Positions 21,887-31,507 of a DNA stretch of 64,000 nucleotides are shown in pieces. The position numbers and the translations under genes are program-made. The notes under the pieces were generated by a model. The model saw nothing but the letters and a program-made list of their open reading frames with translations, made no database searches and was not told where the DNA came from. The stretch comes from Formosa sp. Hel1_33_131 (GTDB taxonomy: Bacteria > Bacteroidota > Bacteroidia > Flavobacteriales > Flavobacteriaceae), in contig CATEFX010000021.1 of NCBI GenBank assembly GCA_949499105.1, positions 84,815 to 148,814 on the forward strand, written 5' to 3'. The first letter of the stretch is position 1, and every line of letters begins with the position of its first letter.

Positions 21887-21903
21887 TTAAAATTTAGAAC
21901 ATA

Positions 21904-23154
21904 ATGAACAAGTATTTTGTATTAGTGATAGCGTTAACCCTAGGGTTTTCTGCGATTGCACAAAAAAAAGAATTAAAAACAGCTGCGAAAGAATTGAAAA
22001 AAAATAATTTCGAAGCCGCTGTAACTGCTCTTGATGCTGCCGAAGCATTGATGTCTCAAATGGATGATAAATCAAAGAGTCAATATTACTTATTTAAAAG
22101 TAAATCACTTTTCAAGAACGGCAAAGCTAATTTTAACGATGTAAAAAAAGCTACTGAAGCTTTGGAATCGATTACAAATTCATCTTTTAAACAAGAATCT
22201 ACTGCCCATAAGCAATTGATTTTCGCACATCTAGTGAACAAAGCAAGTAAATTATATGAAAAAGATAAGTTCCTAAAGTGTTCTGAGCATTTTGAAAGTG
22301 CTTATCGTGTGTCTCAAAAAGATACAGTGTATTTGTATTATGCCGCTTCTACAGCTACGAGTGCAAAAGCATATGATCAATCATTATCCATGTATGAAGA
22401 GTTGAAGTCTTTAGGATATACAGGGATTGAAAAACAATATTTTGCAATTAGTAAAGAAGATCAAAAAGAAGAGTCGTTTGGTAGCAAAGTGTTAAGAGAT
22501 GTGTCTGTCAAATCAGGAACTCATTCCTCACCAACTGATAAACTGACCGATTCTAAGTTTCCAGAAATCATCAAACAGATAGCTTTAATTTATATCGAAC
22601 TTGGAAATAATGATAAAGCCCTAGAAGCGATGAAATTGGCAAGGTCTGAGAATCCAGATAATGTGAATTTAATTCTTACAGAAGCTAATGTCCACTACAA
22701 AATGGGTAATCTCGAAAAGTTTAAGGAGCTATTAGAAATTGCTACTGAAATGGATCCATCCAATGCAGATCTTCAATTTAACCTGGGAGTTATCTCTGCT
22801 CAATCAGATGACTTTCTGAATGCTAAAAAATATTATTTAAATGCAATTGAATTAAAGCCAGATTACACCAATGCTTTTATCAATTTAGCAGTTTTAATAT
22901 TGGATCAAGAAAAAGCAATTTTTAGTCAAATGAATGAATTAGGAACTTCGGCTGCAGATGACAGAAAATATGATCAACTCAAAGCAGATAGAAATCAATT
23001 GTATTTGGATGCGATTCCTTATTTAGAAAAAGCTATTGAAACAGATCCAGCTAACTTTCAAGCCGCTAAAACTTTGTCGAATATTTACAGTGCGACTGGA
23101 AATACAGAAAAATATAAAGAATATAAAGCTCTTGCCGATTCAATCGAGGAGTAA
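21904..23154 (+). CDS. Exported tetratricopeptide-repeat protein
   Basis: The 416-residue product has a signal peptide (VIALTLGFSAIAQ) and then about eight helical TPR units, the clearest being YIELGNNDKALEAMKLARSENPDN, EANVHYKMGNLEKFKELLEIATEMDPSN and FLNAKKYYLNAIELKPDYTNA. TPR arrays act as protein-binding scaffolds, here in the periplasm. It follows gyrA by 17 bases, an arrangement I associate with flavobacteria, but no functional link to gyrase is implied. A strong hairpin ends the unit. Confidence 0.85.
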   Translation: MNKYFVLVIALTLGFSAIAQKKELKTAAKELKKNNFEAAVTALDAAEALMSQMDDKSKSQYYLFKSKSLFKNGKANFNDVKKATEALESITNSSFKQESTAHKQLIFAHLVNKASKLYEKDKFLKCSEHFESAYRVSQKDTVYLYYAASTATSAKAYDQSLSMYEELKSLGYTGIEKQYFAISKEDQKEESFGSKVLRDVSVKSGTHSSPTDKLTDSKFPEIIKQIALIYIELGNNDKALEAMKLARSENPDNVNLILTEANVHYKMGNLEKFKELLEIATEMDPSNADLQFNLGVISAQSDDFLNAKKYYLNAIELKPDYTNAFINLAVLILDQEKAIFSQMNELGTSAADDRKYDQLKADRNQLYLDAIPYLEKAIETDPANFQAAKTLSNIYSATGNTEKYKEYKALADSIEE

Positions 23155-23186
23155 TTATAGTTTACAACGTTGACCTGACCCGTCAT

Positions 23187-23219
23187 AAAAAAAGCCATTC
23201 AATTTGAATGGCTTTTTTT
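23187..23219. terminator. Bidirectional intrinsic terminator
   Basis: Arms AAAAAAAGCCATTCAA and TTGAATGGCTTTTTTT are exact complements around the centre at 23203. The hairpin ends the gyrA-TPR unit and overlaps the stop codon of the convergent NlpC/P60 gene, so it serves both strands. Confidence 0.85.
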
Positions 23220-23970
23220 ATGGGATTATTTTTTTGATAACTCTTAGTTTGTGAGAGTGTGTTCTGGTGTCCACATTATAAATGCCACTTTGATCTAAGA
23301 GATCGATCCGGACTTTACCATGTGCGTGAATAATATGATGGTCCTCCATAATAATACCCACATGGATGATATCCCCTTCATTATTGTCAAAAAAAGCTAA
23401 ATCACCTGGTTCACTTTCTTCTATGAAACTGAGGGCTTCTCCTTGGGAGGCTTGTTGTGAAGCATCTCTCAGAATTTTGAAACCATTTAGTTTATAAACC
23501 ATTTGAACAAACCCAGAACAATCAATTCCAAAAGGCGTTTTTCCACCCCATAAATAAGGTGTATTTAAATATAATAAGGCGGTTTCAATAAGTTTGGATT
23601 TAACCTTATGTCCAACTGATTCAACCCCTTCAAAAGTGTGATTTAAGTAGGGGAGGCCATTCAAAGCTGAGCCTAATAAAATGGGATGTAATTGCTGTTT
23701 TTGATTGGATATAAAATCGACCAAATCCATCGCCATTAAGGGCGGTGATTTATGAAGCTGTTTGTAGTCGGATTCTTCGATGAATTGAAATTGCTTATTG
23801 TCTATCCAGCCTTCATAGCTGTCAAATCCCAATCGAATTCGACTCCAAGATTTTCGATGTTCCAAAACCTTAAAGTAATCACCATAGAGAACTTGAGAAA
23901 CCAATTCGCTGGAATCAGAAGCTTCAGATCTTAAAGCGACAACGCTTAAATAGCAAAGGCCGTATTGCAT
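23218..23970 (-). CDS. NlpC/P60-family cell-wall hydrolase with SH3-like domains
   Basis: The 250-residue protein has N-terminal SH3-like beta segments (about 1-115, VLYGDYFKVLEHRKSWSRIRL) and a C-terminal NlpC/P60 cysteine peptidase domain. Catalytic residues are visible: Cys in GIDCSGFVQMVY and His in IIHVGIIMEDHHIIHAHG. The family cuts D-Glu-diaminopimelate bonds in peptidoglycan stem peptides. No signal peptide is present from this start, which is usual for this cytosolic recycling subgroup (YkfC-like). The start codon lies 3 bases after the thiolase stop, so both are in one minus-strand operon. Confidence 0.87.
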   Translation of the reverse strand: MQYGLCYLSVVALRSEASDSSELVSQVLYGDYFKVLEHRKSWSRIRLGFDSYEGWIDNKQFQFIEESDYKQLHKSPPLMAMDLVDFISNQKQQLHPILLGSALNGLPYLNHTFEGVESVGHKVKSKLIETALLYLNTPYLWGGKTPFGIDCSGFVQMVYKLNGFKILRDASQQASQGEALSFIEESEPGDLAFFDNNEGDIIHVGIIMEDHHIIHAHGKVRIDLLDQSGIYNVDTRTHSHKLRVIKKIIP

Positions 23971-23973
23971 TGC

Positions 23974-25155
23974 TTATATATTTCGTTCGAGGATTAATGC
24001 CGAAGCACCGCCACCACCATTACAAATGGTTGCAGCTCCAATTTTCCCATTATTTTGTTCCAGAACACTTAACAGTGTCACCACAATTCTTGCCCCCGAA
24101 CATCCTAATGGATGTCCTAAAGAAACCGCGCCGCCATTAACATTCACGTTCGTATCATTGAGTTCTAAAAGTTTCATGTTCGCGAGTCCAACGACTGAAA
24201 AGGCTTCATTAAATTCAAAAAAGTCAACATCAGAAATACTCATATTTGCTTTTGCAAGTGCTTTTGGCAATGCTTTTGAGGGTGCGACGGTAAACCATTC
24301 GGGAGCAGTTGCTGTATCGGCATAGCCTTTGATCGTTGCTATGGGTTTCAGTCCAAGTTCTTCAGCTTTATCTTTACTCATTAGGATTAATGCAGCAGCG
24401 CCATCATTAATGGTAGAGGCGTTTGCAGCGGTGACAGTCCCATTTTTTGTGAAAGCTGCACGTAGACTAGGTATTTTATCTAAACGAACGTTTGTGAATT
24501 CTTCATCGGTATCCACGATGATCGGTTCGCCTCTTCGTTGCGGGACTGATACTGGTACTACTTCGGAATTGAATTTACCTGAATTCCATGCATCGGTTGA
24601 TCGTTTATAGGATTGTATGGCAAAAGCATCCTGATCTTCCCTAGAAAAATTATATTTTATGGCACAGCTATCGGCAAATACGCCCATGGCTTCTTGTGCA
24701 TAGGCATCTACCAATCCATCTCTTTGAAGACCATCTTCAACGGATATTGGTCCAAATTTTTGACCCGATCGTGCCTGTTGATAATGCGGAATTGAACTCA
24801 TGTTTTCCATACCACCAGCGACAACAACATCAGCATCGCCCAAAGCAATCGATTGGGCCGCTTGCGTAATGGTTTTCATTCCTGAAGCGCACACTTTATT
24901 AACGGTAGTGCAAGGAACAGAATCGGGAATACCAGCCTCAATTGCGGCCTGTCTTGCCGGTGCTTGCCCGTTGCCAGCCTGTACAACATGACCCATCAAG
25001 ACTTCATCGACTTGTTTTGGGTCTAAATTGATTTTATCGAGAGCACCTTTAATTGCGATTGCGCCTAGTTTTGGTGCAGCAACAGACGATAGGGCCCCTA
25101 AAAAACGCCCTATTGGGGTTCTCGCGGCGGATACAATTACAACGTCTTTACTCAT
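23974..25155 (-). CDS. Acetyl-CoA C-acetyltransferase (thiolase)
   Basis: The 393-residue thiolase condenses or cleaves acyl-CoA and acetyl-CoA (acetoacetyl-CoA formation or beta-oxidation). Diagnostic segments are the acyl-accepting Cys in TTVNKVCASGMK (about residue 89), FFEFNEAFSVV, GGAVSLGHPLGCSGAR and the C-terminal catalytic Cys in ATICNGGGGASALIL. It is the first gene of a two-gene minus-strand operon with the NlpC/P60 gene, 3 bases apart. Which substrate length is preferred cannot be read from the sequence. Confidence 0.93.
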   Translation of the reverse strand: MSKDVVIVSAARTPIGRFLGALSSVAAPKLGAIAIKGALDKINLDPKQVDEVLMGHVVQAGNGQAPARQAAIEAGIPDSVPCTTVNKVCASGMKTITQAAQSIALGDADVVVAGGMENMSSIPHYQQARSGQKFGPISVEDGLQRDGLVDAYAQEAMGVFADSCAIKYNFSREDQDAFAIQSYKRSTDAWNSGKFNSEVVPVSVPQRRGEPIIVDTDEEFTNVRLDKIPSLRAAFTKNGTVTAANASTINDGAAALILMSKDKAEELGLKPIATIKGYADTATAPEWFTVAPSKALPKALAKANMSISDVDFFEFNEAFSVVGLANMKLLELNDTNVNVNGGAVSLGHPLGCSGARIVVTLLSVLEQNNGKIGAATICNGGGGASALILERNI

Positions 25156-25358
25156 AGATCAGAATTTAGAGATGTTCCTTGCGAAAATAACTAAAATTTA
25201 GGATATATAAAGTAGGATTATTCTAATATGGGAAGAAAATGCACTTCTTTTTATTACTTTTGGGTATTAACAAGATCATAATATGGAGATTGCTTGAGGT
25301 CTTTAGTTTTATGAGTCAACTAATTTTTTTGAATTTTTAAAATAGTCTAAGAGTCGCG

Positions 25359-27407
25359 ATGAAAGACCTAATTAATATTTTCCATAAAAATCATTCCTTA
25401 ATTTATAAGGTCTTTCTTTTTGTGCTAACCACGTTTGTTATTGTTTATTTATTTCCGAAAAGTGGAACATTCAGATATAGTTTTGAAAAAGGGAAACCTT
25501 GGCAGTCTGAAAATTTATACGCACCTTTTGATTTTGCGATTAAAAAAACAGCCGAAGAAATTGAAATAGAAAAACAGCAAATTATAAAGCAGTCCCCTGT
25601 TTTTTTTGATGTAGATACGCTCGTCATTTCTAATGTAAAAAATGAATATGCAACTGCATTTGTGCGGTTATTTTTTGAGCTTCCAAAGGATCAAATCAAA
25701 TTTGATTTGTTTAATAATGGTGTTCAGTTTTTAGATCAAATATACCAAAGCGGTGTGATTCAAGATCAATTTGATTATGATTCTAACCAGCAAATTTCTA
25801 TCCTAGTTAACAAAACACAAAGTGGCGTCAAACCTTTTGATAGTTTTTTTCTTCAAACTAATTTAAAATCTTTTATAGAATCCAATATCAGTGAATTACA
25901 ATTAGAGGCCTATCGTCAACGCTATTTAGCCCTCTTTTTTGATATTGTAAAACCCAATACAGGACTCAACAAAGCACTCACACAGATTTCACTTGATGAA
26001 CGATTAAATCAAATGAAACTCGTTAGAGGGCGTGTCGATAAGCAAACTCTTATTATTTCTAAAGGCGAAGTGGTTCAAGGGGATAACTATGCAGTGTTAA
26101 ATTCGTTAGAATCTGAATATGAATCTCAAGTTTGGACGGATTCAAACTATACGCTCGTCGTGATTGCATACACTGTTCTGGTATCTCTCGCTTTGTTGAT
26201 GCTATTATTATTTATGAAAAAATATAGGGTTGAAGTATTTTCAAACAATACCAAAGTCACCTTTATCTTTTTCAATATCGTTTTGATGGTTCTTTTGACC
26301 ACTTTGGTTGTTAATTATAATTCGTCCTATATTTATATAGTTCCACTTTGTATTTTGCCCTTAATATTAAAAGCTTTTTTTGATGCTCGTTTAGGACTGT
26401 TCACCCATGTTATTACAGTGTTGTTACTAGGCTTTGTTGTTGCGAACAACTATGAATATATGTTTTTACAAATTATCGCAGGGATTGTTACCATATTAAC
26501 GGTTTCCGAACTTTATAAACGTGCTAATTTATTTATCTCTGTTGGACAAATCACCCTGATATATATCGTATCCTATTTTGCGTTTTTTGTAATTCATGAA
26601 GGGAGTATCGATAATTTACAATGGGAAACTTTTTTATTGTTCGTTTTGTGTGGATTAGCAACCTTGTTTGTTCAGCCACTTATCTATGTGTATGAAAAAC
26701 TCTTTGGGCTGGTGTCTGATGTGTCGTTGTTAGAGCTTTCAGACACCAATTCTAAGTTATTGAAAGAATTATCTGATAAGGCCCCAGGAACCTTCCATCA
26801 TTCTTTAAATGTAGCTAATCTTGCGGAGGCGGCTGCCAATGAAATTGGTGCCAATGCCATGCTTGTAAGAGTCGGAGCCTTGTACCACGATATTGGAAAA
26901 ATGACCAACCCGACCTATTTTACCGAAAATCAATCGACCGGTACCAATCCCCATGACGAATTATCGCCAAAGGAAAGTGCTCGAATTATTATAAATCATG
27001 TCATTGACGGCATAGAGCTCGCAAAGAAAAACAACCTACCAGACAGAGTCATCGACTTTATTAGAACGCACCATGGAACCAGTGTGGTGTATTATTTTTA
27101 TAACAAACAACGCGAGGCAAATCAAGATTTTGATGAAGCCGATTTTGCGTATAGTGGTCCAAATCCATTTAGTAAAGAAACGGCCATACTTATGATGTGT
27201 GACAGTGTTGAAGCTGCTTCCAAGAGTTTGAAAAACCCGACCTCTACCAAAATCAATGATTTTGTAGATATGATCATTTCTAAACAAATGGAATCAAATC
27301 AGTTTTTAAATGCAAATATTACATTCAAAGAAATACAATCTATTAAGAAGGTTTTAAAGCGTAAGTTGGCTAATATCTATCACTTACGTATTGAATACCC
27401 AGACTAA
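25359..27407 (+). CDS. 7TM-HD family phosphodiesterase, PgpH-like
   Basis: The 682-residue integral membrane protein has one N-terminal TM segment (VFLFVLTTFVIVYLF), an extracytoplasmic 7TMR-HDED-type domain (about 45-260), seven TM helices (about 265-465) and a cytosolic HD domain. The HD domain shows HHSLNVANLAEAAA, the LYHDIGKM motif and a distal DRVIDFIRTHHGT. PgpH-like proteins hydrolyse cyclic di-AMP; membership of the architecture is clear and the substrate is taken from the family. The stop lies about 100 bases before the tRNA-Ser/tRNA-Pro transcription unit, with no clear terminator between. Confidence 0.88.
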   Translation: MKDLINIFHKNHSLIYKVFLFVLTTFVIVYLFPKSGTFRYSFEKGKPWQSENLYAPFDFAIKKTAEEIEIEKQQIIKQSPVFFDVDTLVISNVKNEYATAFVRLFFELPKDQIKFDLFNNGVQFLDQIYQSGVIQDQFDYDSNQQISILVNKTQSGVKPFDSFFLQTNLKSFIESNISELQLEAYRQRYLALFFDIVKPNTGLNKALTQISLDERLNQMKLVRGRVDKQTLIISKGEVVQGDNYAVLNSLESEYESQVWTDSNYTLVVIAYTVLVSLALLMLLLFMKKYRVEVFSNNTKVTFIFFNIVLMVLLTTLVVNYNSSYIYIVPLCILPLILKAFFDARLGLFTHVITVLLLGFVVANNYEYMFLQIIAGIVTILTVSELYKRANLFISVGQITLIYIVSYFAFFVIHEGSIDNLQWETFLLFVLCGLATLFVQPLIYVYEKLFGLVSDVSLLELSDTNSKLLKELSDKAPGTFHHSLNVANLAEAAANEIGANAMLVRVGALYHDIGKMTNPTYFTENQSTGTNPHDELSPKESARIIINHVIDGIELAKKNNLPDRVIDFIRTHHGTSVVYYFYNKQREANQDFDEADFAYSGPNPFSKETAILMMCDSVEAASKSLKNPTSTKINDFVDMIISKQMESNQFLNANITFKEIQSIKKVLKRKLANIYHLRIEYPD

Positions 27408-27439
27408 GATATTTTTCTTTTAAAAAACTAAAAAAATAG

Positions 27440-27471
27440 TTTGCGTTCTTAATAATGAACAACTACATTTG
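27440..27471 (+). promoter_or_regulatory. Bacteroidota-type promoter of the tRNA-Ser/tRNA-Pro operon
   Basis: TTTG at 27440-27443 and TACATTTG at 27464-27471 are separated by 20 bases and match the TTTG-N(19-21)-TAnnTTTG primary sigma factor consensus of Bacteroidota. Transcription would start at about 27478, some 30 bases before tRNA-Ser. Confidence 0.75.
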
Positions 27472-27506
27472 CAACCGCAATTTTAATTGCTTAAGTTCAT
27501 TAAATA

Positions 27507-27590
27507 GGAGAGGTGCCAGAGTGGTAATGGAGCAGATTGCTAATCTGTCGACGGGTAACTGTCGCCAGGGTTCGAGTCCCTGTCTCTCCG
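27507..27590 (+). tRNA. tRNA-Ser(GCT)
   Basis: The cloverleaf folds with acceptor arms GGAGAGG / TCTCTCC, anticodon loop TTGCTAA (anticodon GCT), a long variable arm typical of serine tRNA, and the T-loop GGTTCGAGTCC. The discriminator base is G and CCA is not encoded. It is 84 nt long. Confidence 0.95.
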
Positions 27591-27621
27591 CAATTAGTAA
27601 ACTAACAATAGATAACCAATT

Positions 27622-27696
27622 CGGGGTGTAGCGTAGCCCGGTTATCGCGCCACGTTTGGGACGTGGAGGCCGCAGGTTCGAATCCTGCCACCCCGA
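27622..27696 (+). tRNA. tRNA-Pro(TGG), first copy
   Basis: Acceptor arms CGGGGTG / CACCCCG, anticodon stem CCACG/CGTGG with loop TTTGGGA (anticodon TGG), and T-loop GGTTCGAATCC. It is 75 nt and identical, by eye, to the copy at 46804. The bases just before it (TAGATAACCAATT) resemble the 3' end of the GIY-YIG gene that precedes the second copy. Confidence 0.95.
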
Positions 27697-27702
27697 CACA
27701 GA

Positions 27703-27766
27703 GGTCGTCACGCTAAAAGCGTGACCACCCCGACACAGAGGTGGTCACGCTAGAAGCGTGACCACC
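27703..27766. repeat. Tandem pair of GTCACGC...GCGTGAC hairpin repeats after tRNA-Pro
   Basis: Two REP-like hairpins lie in tandem: GGTCGTCACGCT/AGCGTGACCACC (one mismatch, 27703-27728) and GGTGGTCACGCT/AGCGTGACCACC (perfect 12 bp, 27740-27766). Each is preceded by ACCCCGACACAGA, so the unit includes the tRNA-Pro 3' end. Related hairpins occur at 46450, 46535 and 46885, always beside tRNA-Pro sequence. Confidence 0.75.
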
Positions 27767-27776
27767 CGACAAAAAT

Positions 27777-27806
27777 AATCCAATCACGAAAGTGGTTGGA
27801 TTTTTT
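27777..27806 (+). terminator. Intrinsic terminator of the tRNA-Ser/tRNA-Pro operon
   Basis: Stem AATCCAATCAC / GTGGTTGGATT with loop GAAA (one wobble) is followed directly by a T-run. Confidence 0.8.
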
Positions 27807-28358
27807 GGTTATTAAAAATGAGCATTCAAAATCACCATCTTTTTGGATTTAAAATTTCACTCAAATTGGGAATGATTTGTATTGAATTTGCTTACTAGTA
27901 ATTCAATATTACGTACAGATTTTAATCCGATTTCATCAACAAAGTTAATTACTTACTTTATTAGTTTCTCTCAAAGAACTACTAAAATAAAACAATACAG
28001 AATATCAATAAAGTTGAATTTATCTTATAATTTGAACGTGTTAAATCTTGATTTCCAGAGTTCAAAAATAACTTACAACACTAATTAACCATACATCTCC
28101 ACAACATTACTTTAAATTTAAGAATACTTCAATTTATTTTTATGGGAGGTTTGTTTAGATATCGTTGATAAAACCCCCTTAAAATTGTCATGTATGTTTT
28201 TTGTTGAGGTAAGTTTTGTCAATTTCTTAATATATTGATATAAATTCCCATTATAATAATGGTAGAATTCTATCTAGTACAAAAGGCACTCAAATCAAAC
28301 CGTTTGTTTTTGGAATTAAAACCATTTAGAATCATCAATTTATAAATTCAATAGAATT
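27807..28358. other. 552-base gap upstream of the beta-glucan locus, no gene seen
   Basis: The stretch is very AT-rich. The track's 68-residue ORF at 27882 has no recognisable feature and is treated as chance. I found no clean TTTG/TAnnTTTG promoter. The short palindrome CAAAC-C-GTTTG near 28297 is the only operator-like element I see, about 60 bases upstream of the first gene. The promoter and leader of the first transcription unit must lie here. Confidence 0.4.
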
Positions 28359-31300
28359 ATGAAACACAATTTTATAAGATTAGTATTCTTCTTATTTGTA
28401 ACATCAATTTTTGCTCAAGCAGATAAAGTATCTGTTTTGAATGATGACGATGGAATGAAGTTAGTTGTCAATGGCGAACACTTCATGATTAACGGTATGA
28501 ACTGGGATTATTTTCCTATTGGGACTAATTACTCCTATAGTTTATGGAAGCAATCGGATGATGTCATTAAGGCAGCATTGGATGCAGAAATGGGCTTATT
28601 GAAAAACATGGGCGTGAATGTCATAAGACAATATACAGGTGTCCAACCAAAATGGATACAGTATATCTATGAAAATTATGGTATTTATACCTTGTTGAAT
28701 CACTCGTTTGGACGATACGGTCTAACGGTGAACGGCGCATGGGAAGTAGTGACAGATTATAGAGACCCAGCAACTCAAGCGTTGTTAATGTCTGAAGCCA
28801 CTAAAATGGCACAAGACTATAAAGACACCCCCGGTTTGTTAATGTTCTTATTAGGGAATGAAAATAACTACGGACTTTTTTGGGCCGGTGCTGAAACCGA
28901 AGATTTCCCAGACGAAGCAGAAAAAATAGCTTTCATTGGAGAAGAACGTGGGCGTCCAATGTACAAGCTCATGAACGATGCTTCCATTAAAATGAAGACT
29001 ATTGATGGCTCCCATCCCATAGCAATCTGTAATGGAGATGTATTATTCATCGATATTATTGCTGAAGAATGTAAAAACATTGATGTTTTCGGAACCAATA
29101 TGTATCGCGGTGCTTCTTTTACAGATGCCTTCAAAACGGTTAAGGAGAAGTTAGACATGCCAATCATGCTGACGGAGTTTGGTGCAGATTCATTCAATGC
29201 AATCAAAAATGCAGAAGACCAAAAAATGCAAGCCTATTACATGGTTGAAAACTGGAAAGATATTTACCAGAATGCAGCAGGTCTAGGAAAAGCTGAAAAT
29301 GCCATTGGAGGTTTTACCTTTCAATTTAGTGATGGTTGGTGGAAATTTGGACAAACTAAAAATTTAGAAGTGCATGACAACAATGCATCATGGGCAAATG
29401 GAGGCTATTCATTAGATCTTGCACCTGGCGAAAACAATATGAATGAAGAGTGGTTTGGAATTTGTGCAAAAGGACCAACCGATGTCAGAGGCCTGTATAC
29501 GTTATATCCAAGAGCGGCCTATTATGCTTTAAAAGAAGCTCATCAATTAAATCCTTACGAAGAAGGTGTGGATGCGGAATTTGTGAAAAATCATTTTGAA
29601 AACATTGAATTAATGGGGGCTGTCCTTCGAGCTAGAGGCGACAAAGCGGCTTTAGGAGGCAATGAAAAAATTAAGCTAAGCAATATGAGAGCTGAGTTTA
29701 CAACCTTTAATACAGGCGGTAGTCTTATTACGACTCCCGACAATATCGATCCAAAGAATTCAGGCTACCCAGATCAACTTGGGTTTGATCATATGCAATC
29801 GTATTTCATTGGCGTGGAAGCGAACCCGACTTCTAGCATGAGAGCCAATGTTAATTTTAACATATTAGGTAATGTCGCTGATAATCCAATTGACGAAATA
29901 TTTTATGAAAATACAGGGCGTTCAATATCTGTAAATACAGATGATGGAAATGTAGAAATTACTGATCCAAACAGAGTAAAAATATACAATGCTGAATTTG
30001 ATTGGAATGCGAAAGAGTTTAATTTAAGAGGGTTTTATAGAACTGGACATTACCACTGGAGTTACGAAGGTGATTTCTTCGGTTTATACAGGGAAGCTAA
30101 CTATGGTCCAAATTTAGACCTTTATAATGGAGAAATTTCAGGAATTGAGGTCGATGGTAAAGGGGCTCTAAAAGGTTTAAAAGCCGCTTTTGGGTCTCAA
30201 CTTTGGTGGGGAGCTAACCCTGCAGTCCTATTGAAATATGGAACTAAACTAGGAAAATGGGATGTCACTGGGGTCTATCATGAAGATATTGATGATGTTG
30301 GAGAAGCGGTCACTTCGATTGCTGTACCACTTCCAAAAACACGTCGTGTGACTTTACATACCGCGAGAGAATTTGGAGATTTTATTTTTGAAGCCGGTGG
30401 TATTTGGGGTGGACAACCGTTAAACGGACGCGAATTTCAAATTGCAGAAGGAACGACTGATAACTACATCATTTATACCGATGAAATCGATGCAAAAGAT
30501 AACTGGGGTGCCAAAGCGAAGTTAACCTATCAAAAAGGAGCTTTTAAATGGTACGCACAAGGCGCAAGCATGGGCTTAGTTGCCAATGGCGGGACCGATC
30601 AAACACAAACATTTACGGGCTGGAAACTTAAGGATTCTGGAAGCGGAAATCAAAACAACTTCCTAACAGGGTTTTCATACATCATTGGAGATTTTGAAAT
30701 CGCACCTAACTTTCTATGGCAAAAACCAATTGTCGATGCAATGCCAAATGATATGAACGGCGGAACAGGACGTCTTAGAAATATTCAAGACGATCCATTT
30801 GCCGTAAGATCCAATAGAGAAACCACTGCCGGAGAAATTTTATTATCTTATGATCCGACTCCCGGCACTTGGATGTATGAATGGGACAACGACCGAGCAG
30901 AGGATGCTGAGTTTGCTTTTAACTTAGGGTTTATCTATCGCCATCACCCAACTGCGCAAGATGCAGCTATTGGTTTTTTAGCCAATCGTACTGCTTTTGC
31001 CTTTCCAAATGCTGCCCCTGCAAAAGATTTATGGGAAGCACATTCGCGAGTGGTCTCTAAAGTGAGTCCAGACCTCGGTTTGATCGCTAACTTCTATGCA
31101 GGTAATATACAGTCTACTGGTAGTGACGAACGTTTAGTTGAGCGCTATGGAGGCGATATTCGATTGATTTATAACAAACTGAAACTAACCCATACGTTTA
31201 AAGTTAACGATTGGGGACCTTTTGATTATCACCGTGATTTTAACTTGACATACCCTGTTCAATTAATGTTAGATCTATCGACCACTTTAGGAAAACCAGA

Positions 31301-31496
31301 TTGGTTTATCCTTCCAAATACTCAAGTAGGCTTACGTGGTACATGGCGTTCATTAAATCAATATTCGCCTCGTTACTCACCTAGTTTTGTACCAGAAAAC
31401 ACCTATCCACCAATACCGCCAATTAGTACTGTTGGCTTTGGATTTGGAAGCGAATGGGAAATTAGAACATACATACATATCAATATTGGTAAATAA
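28359..31496 (+). CDS. Clan GH-A glycoside hydrolase fused to a probable outer-membrane beta-barrel
   Basis: The 1045-residue protein has a signal peptide (LVFFLFVTSIFAQ). Residues about 25-410 form a TIM-barrel hydrolase related to GH2/GH5-type clan GH-A enzymes: the likely acid/base is Glu168 in FLLGNENNYG and the likely nucleophile is Glu273 in MLTEFGAD. Residues about 440-1045 have no hydrolase motifs; they consist of many amphipathic strands with short turns and aromatic girdle-like residues (NLRGFYRTGHYHWSYEG, AKLTYQKGAFKWYAQGAS, TQVGLRGTWRSL) and end in YIHINIGK. This is what an outer-membrane porin-like barrel looks like. The gene heads the exported-protein unit of the beta-glucan locus, with 11 bases to the next gene. 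Family number and substrate are not certain; beta-glucan is inferred from context. Confidence 0.7.
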   Translation: MKHNFIRLVFFLFVTSIFAQADKVSVLNDDDGMKLVVNGEHFMINGMNWDYFPIGTNYSYSLWKQSDDVIKAALDAEMGLLKNMGVNVIRQYTGVQPKWIQYIYENYGIYTLLNHSFGRYGLTVNGAWEVVTDYRDPATQALLMSEATKMAQDYKDTPGLLMFLLGNENNYGLFWAGAETEDFPDEAEKIAFIGEERGRPMYKLMNDASIKMKTIDGSHPIAICNGDVLFIDIIAEECKNIDVFGTNMYRGASFTDAFKTVKEKLDMPIMLTEFGADSFNAIKNAEDQKMQAYYMVENWKDIYQNAAGLGKAENAIGGFTFQFSDGWWKFGQTKNLEVHDNNASWANGGYSLDLAPGENNMNEEWFGICAKGPTDVRGLYTLYPRAAYYALKEAHQLNPYEEGVDAEFVKNHFENIELMGAVLRARGDKAALGGNEKIKLSNMRAEFTTFNTGGSLITTPDNIDPKNSGYPDQLGFDHMQSYFIGVEANPTSSMRANVNFNILGNVADNPIDEIFYENTGRSISVNTDDGNVEITDPNRVKIYNAEFDWNAKEFNLRGFYRTGHYHWSYEGDFFGLYREANYGPNLDLYNGEISGIEVDGKGALKGLKAAFGSQLWWGANPAVLLKYGTKLGKWDVTGVYHEDIDDVGEAVTSIAVPLPKTRRVTLHTAREFGDFIFEAGGIWGGQPLNGREFQIAEGTTDNYIIYTDEIDAKDNWGAKAKLTYQKGAFKWYAQGASMGLVANGGTDQTQTFTGWKLKDSGSGNQNNFLTGFSYIIGDFEIAPNFLWQKPIVDAMPNDMNGGTGRLRNIQDDPFAVRSNRETTAGEILLSYDPTPGTWMYEWDNDRAEDAEFAFNLGFIYRHHPTAQDAAIGFLANRTAFAFPNAAPAKDLWEAHSRVVSKVSPDLGLIANFYAGNIQSTGSDERLVERYGGDIRLIYNKLKLTHTFKVNDWGPFDYHRDFNLTYPVQLMLDLSTTLGKPDWFILPNTQVGLRGTWRSLNQYSPRYSPSFVPENTYPPIPPISTVGFGFGSEWEIRTYIHINIGK

Positions 31497-31507
31497 AAAA
31501 CTATAAA

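Noticed and set aside
27882-28088. 68-residue plus-strand ORF in the gap before the beta-glucan locus
   Set aside because: Composition is that of random AT-rich sequence, with no hydrophobic pattern, domain or conserved-looking motif. Treated as chance.
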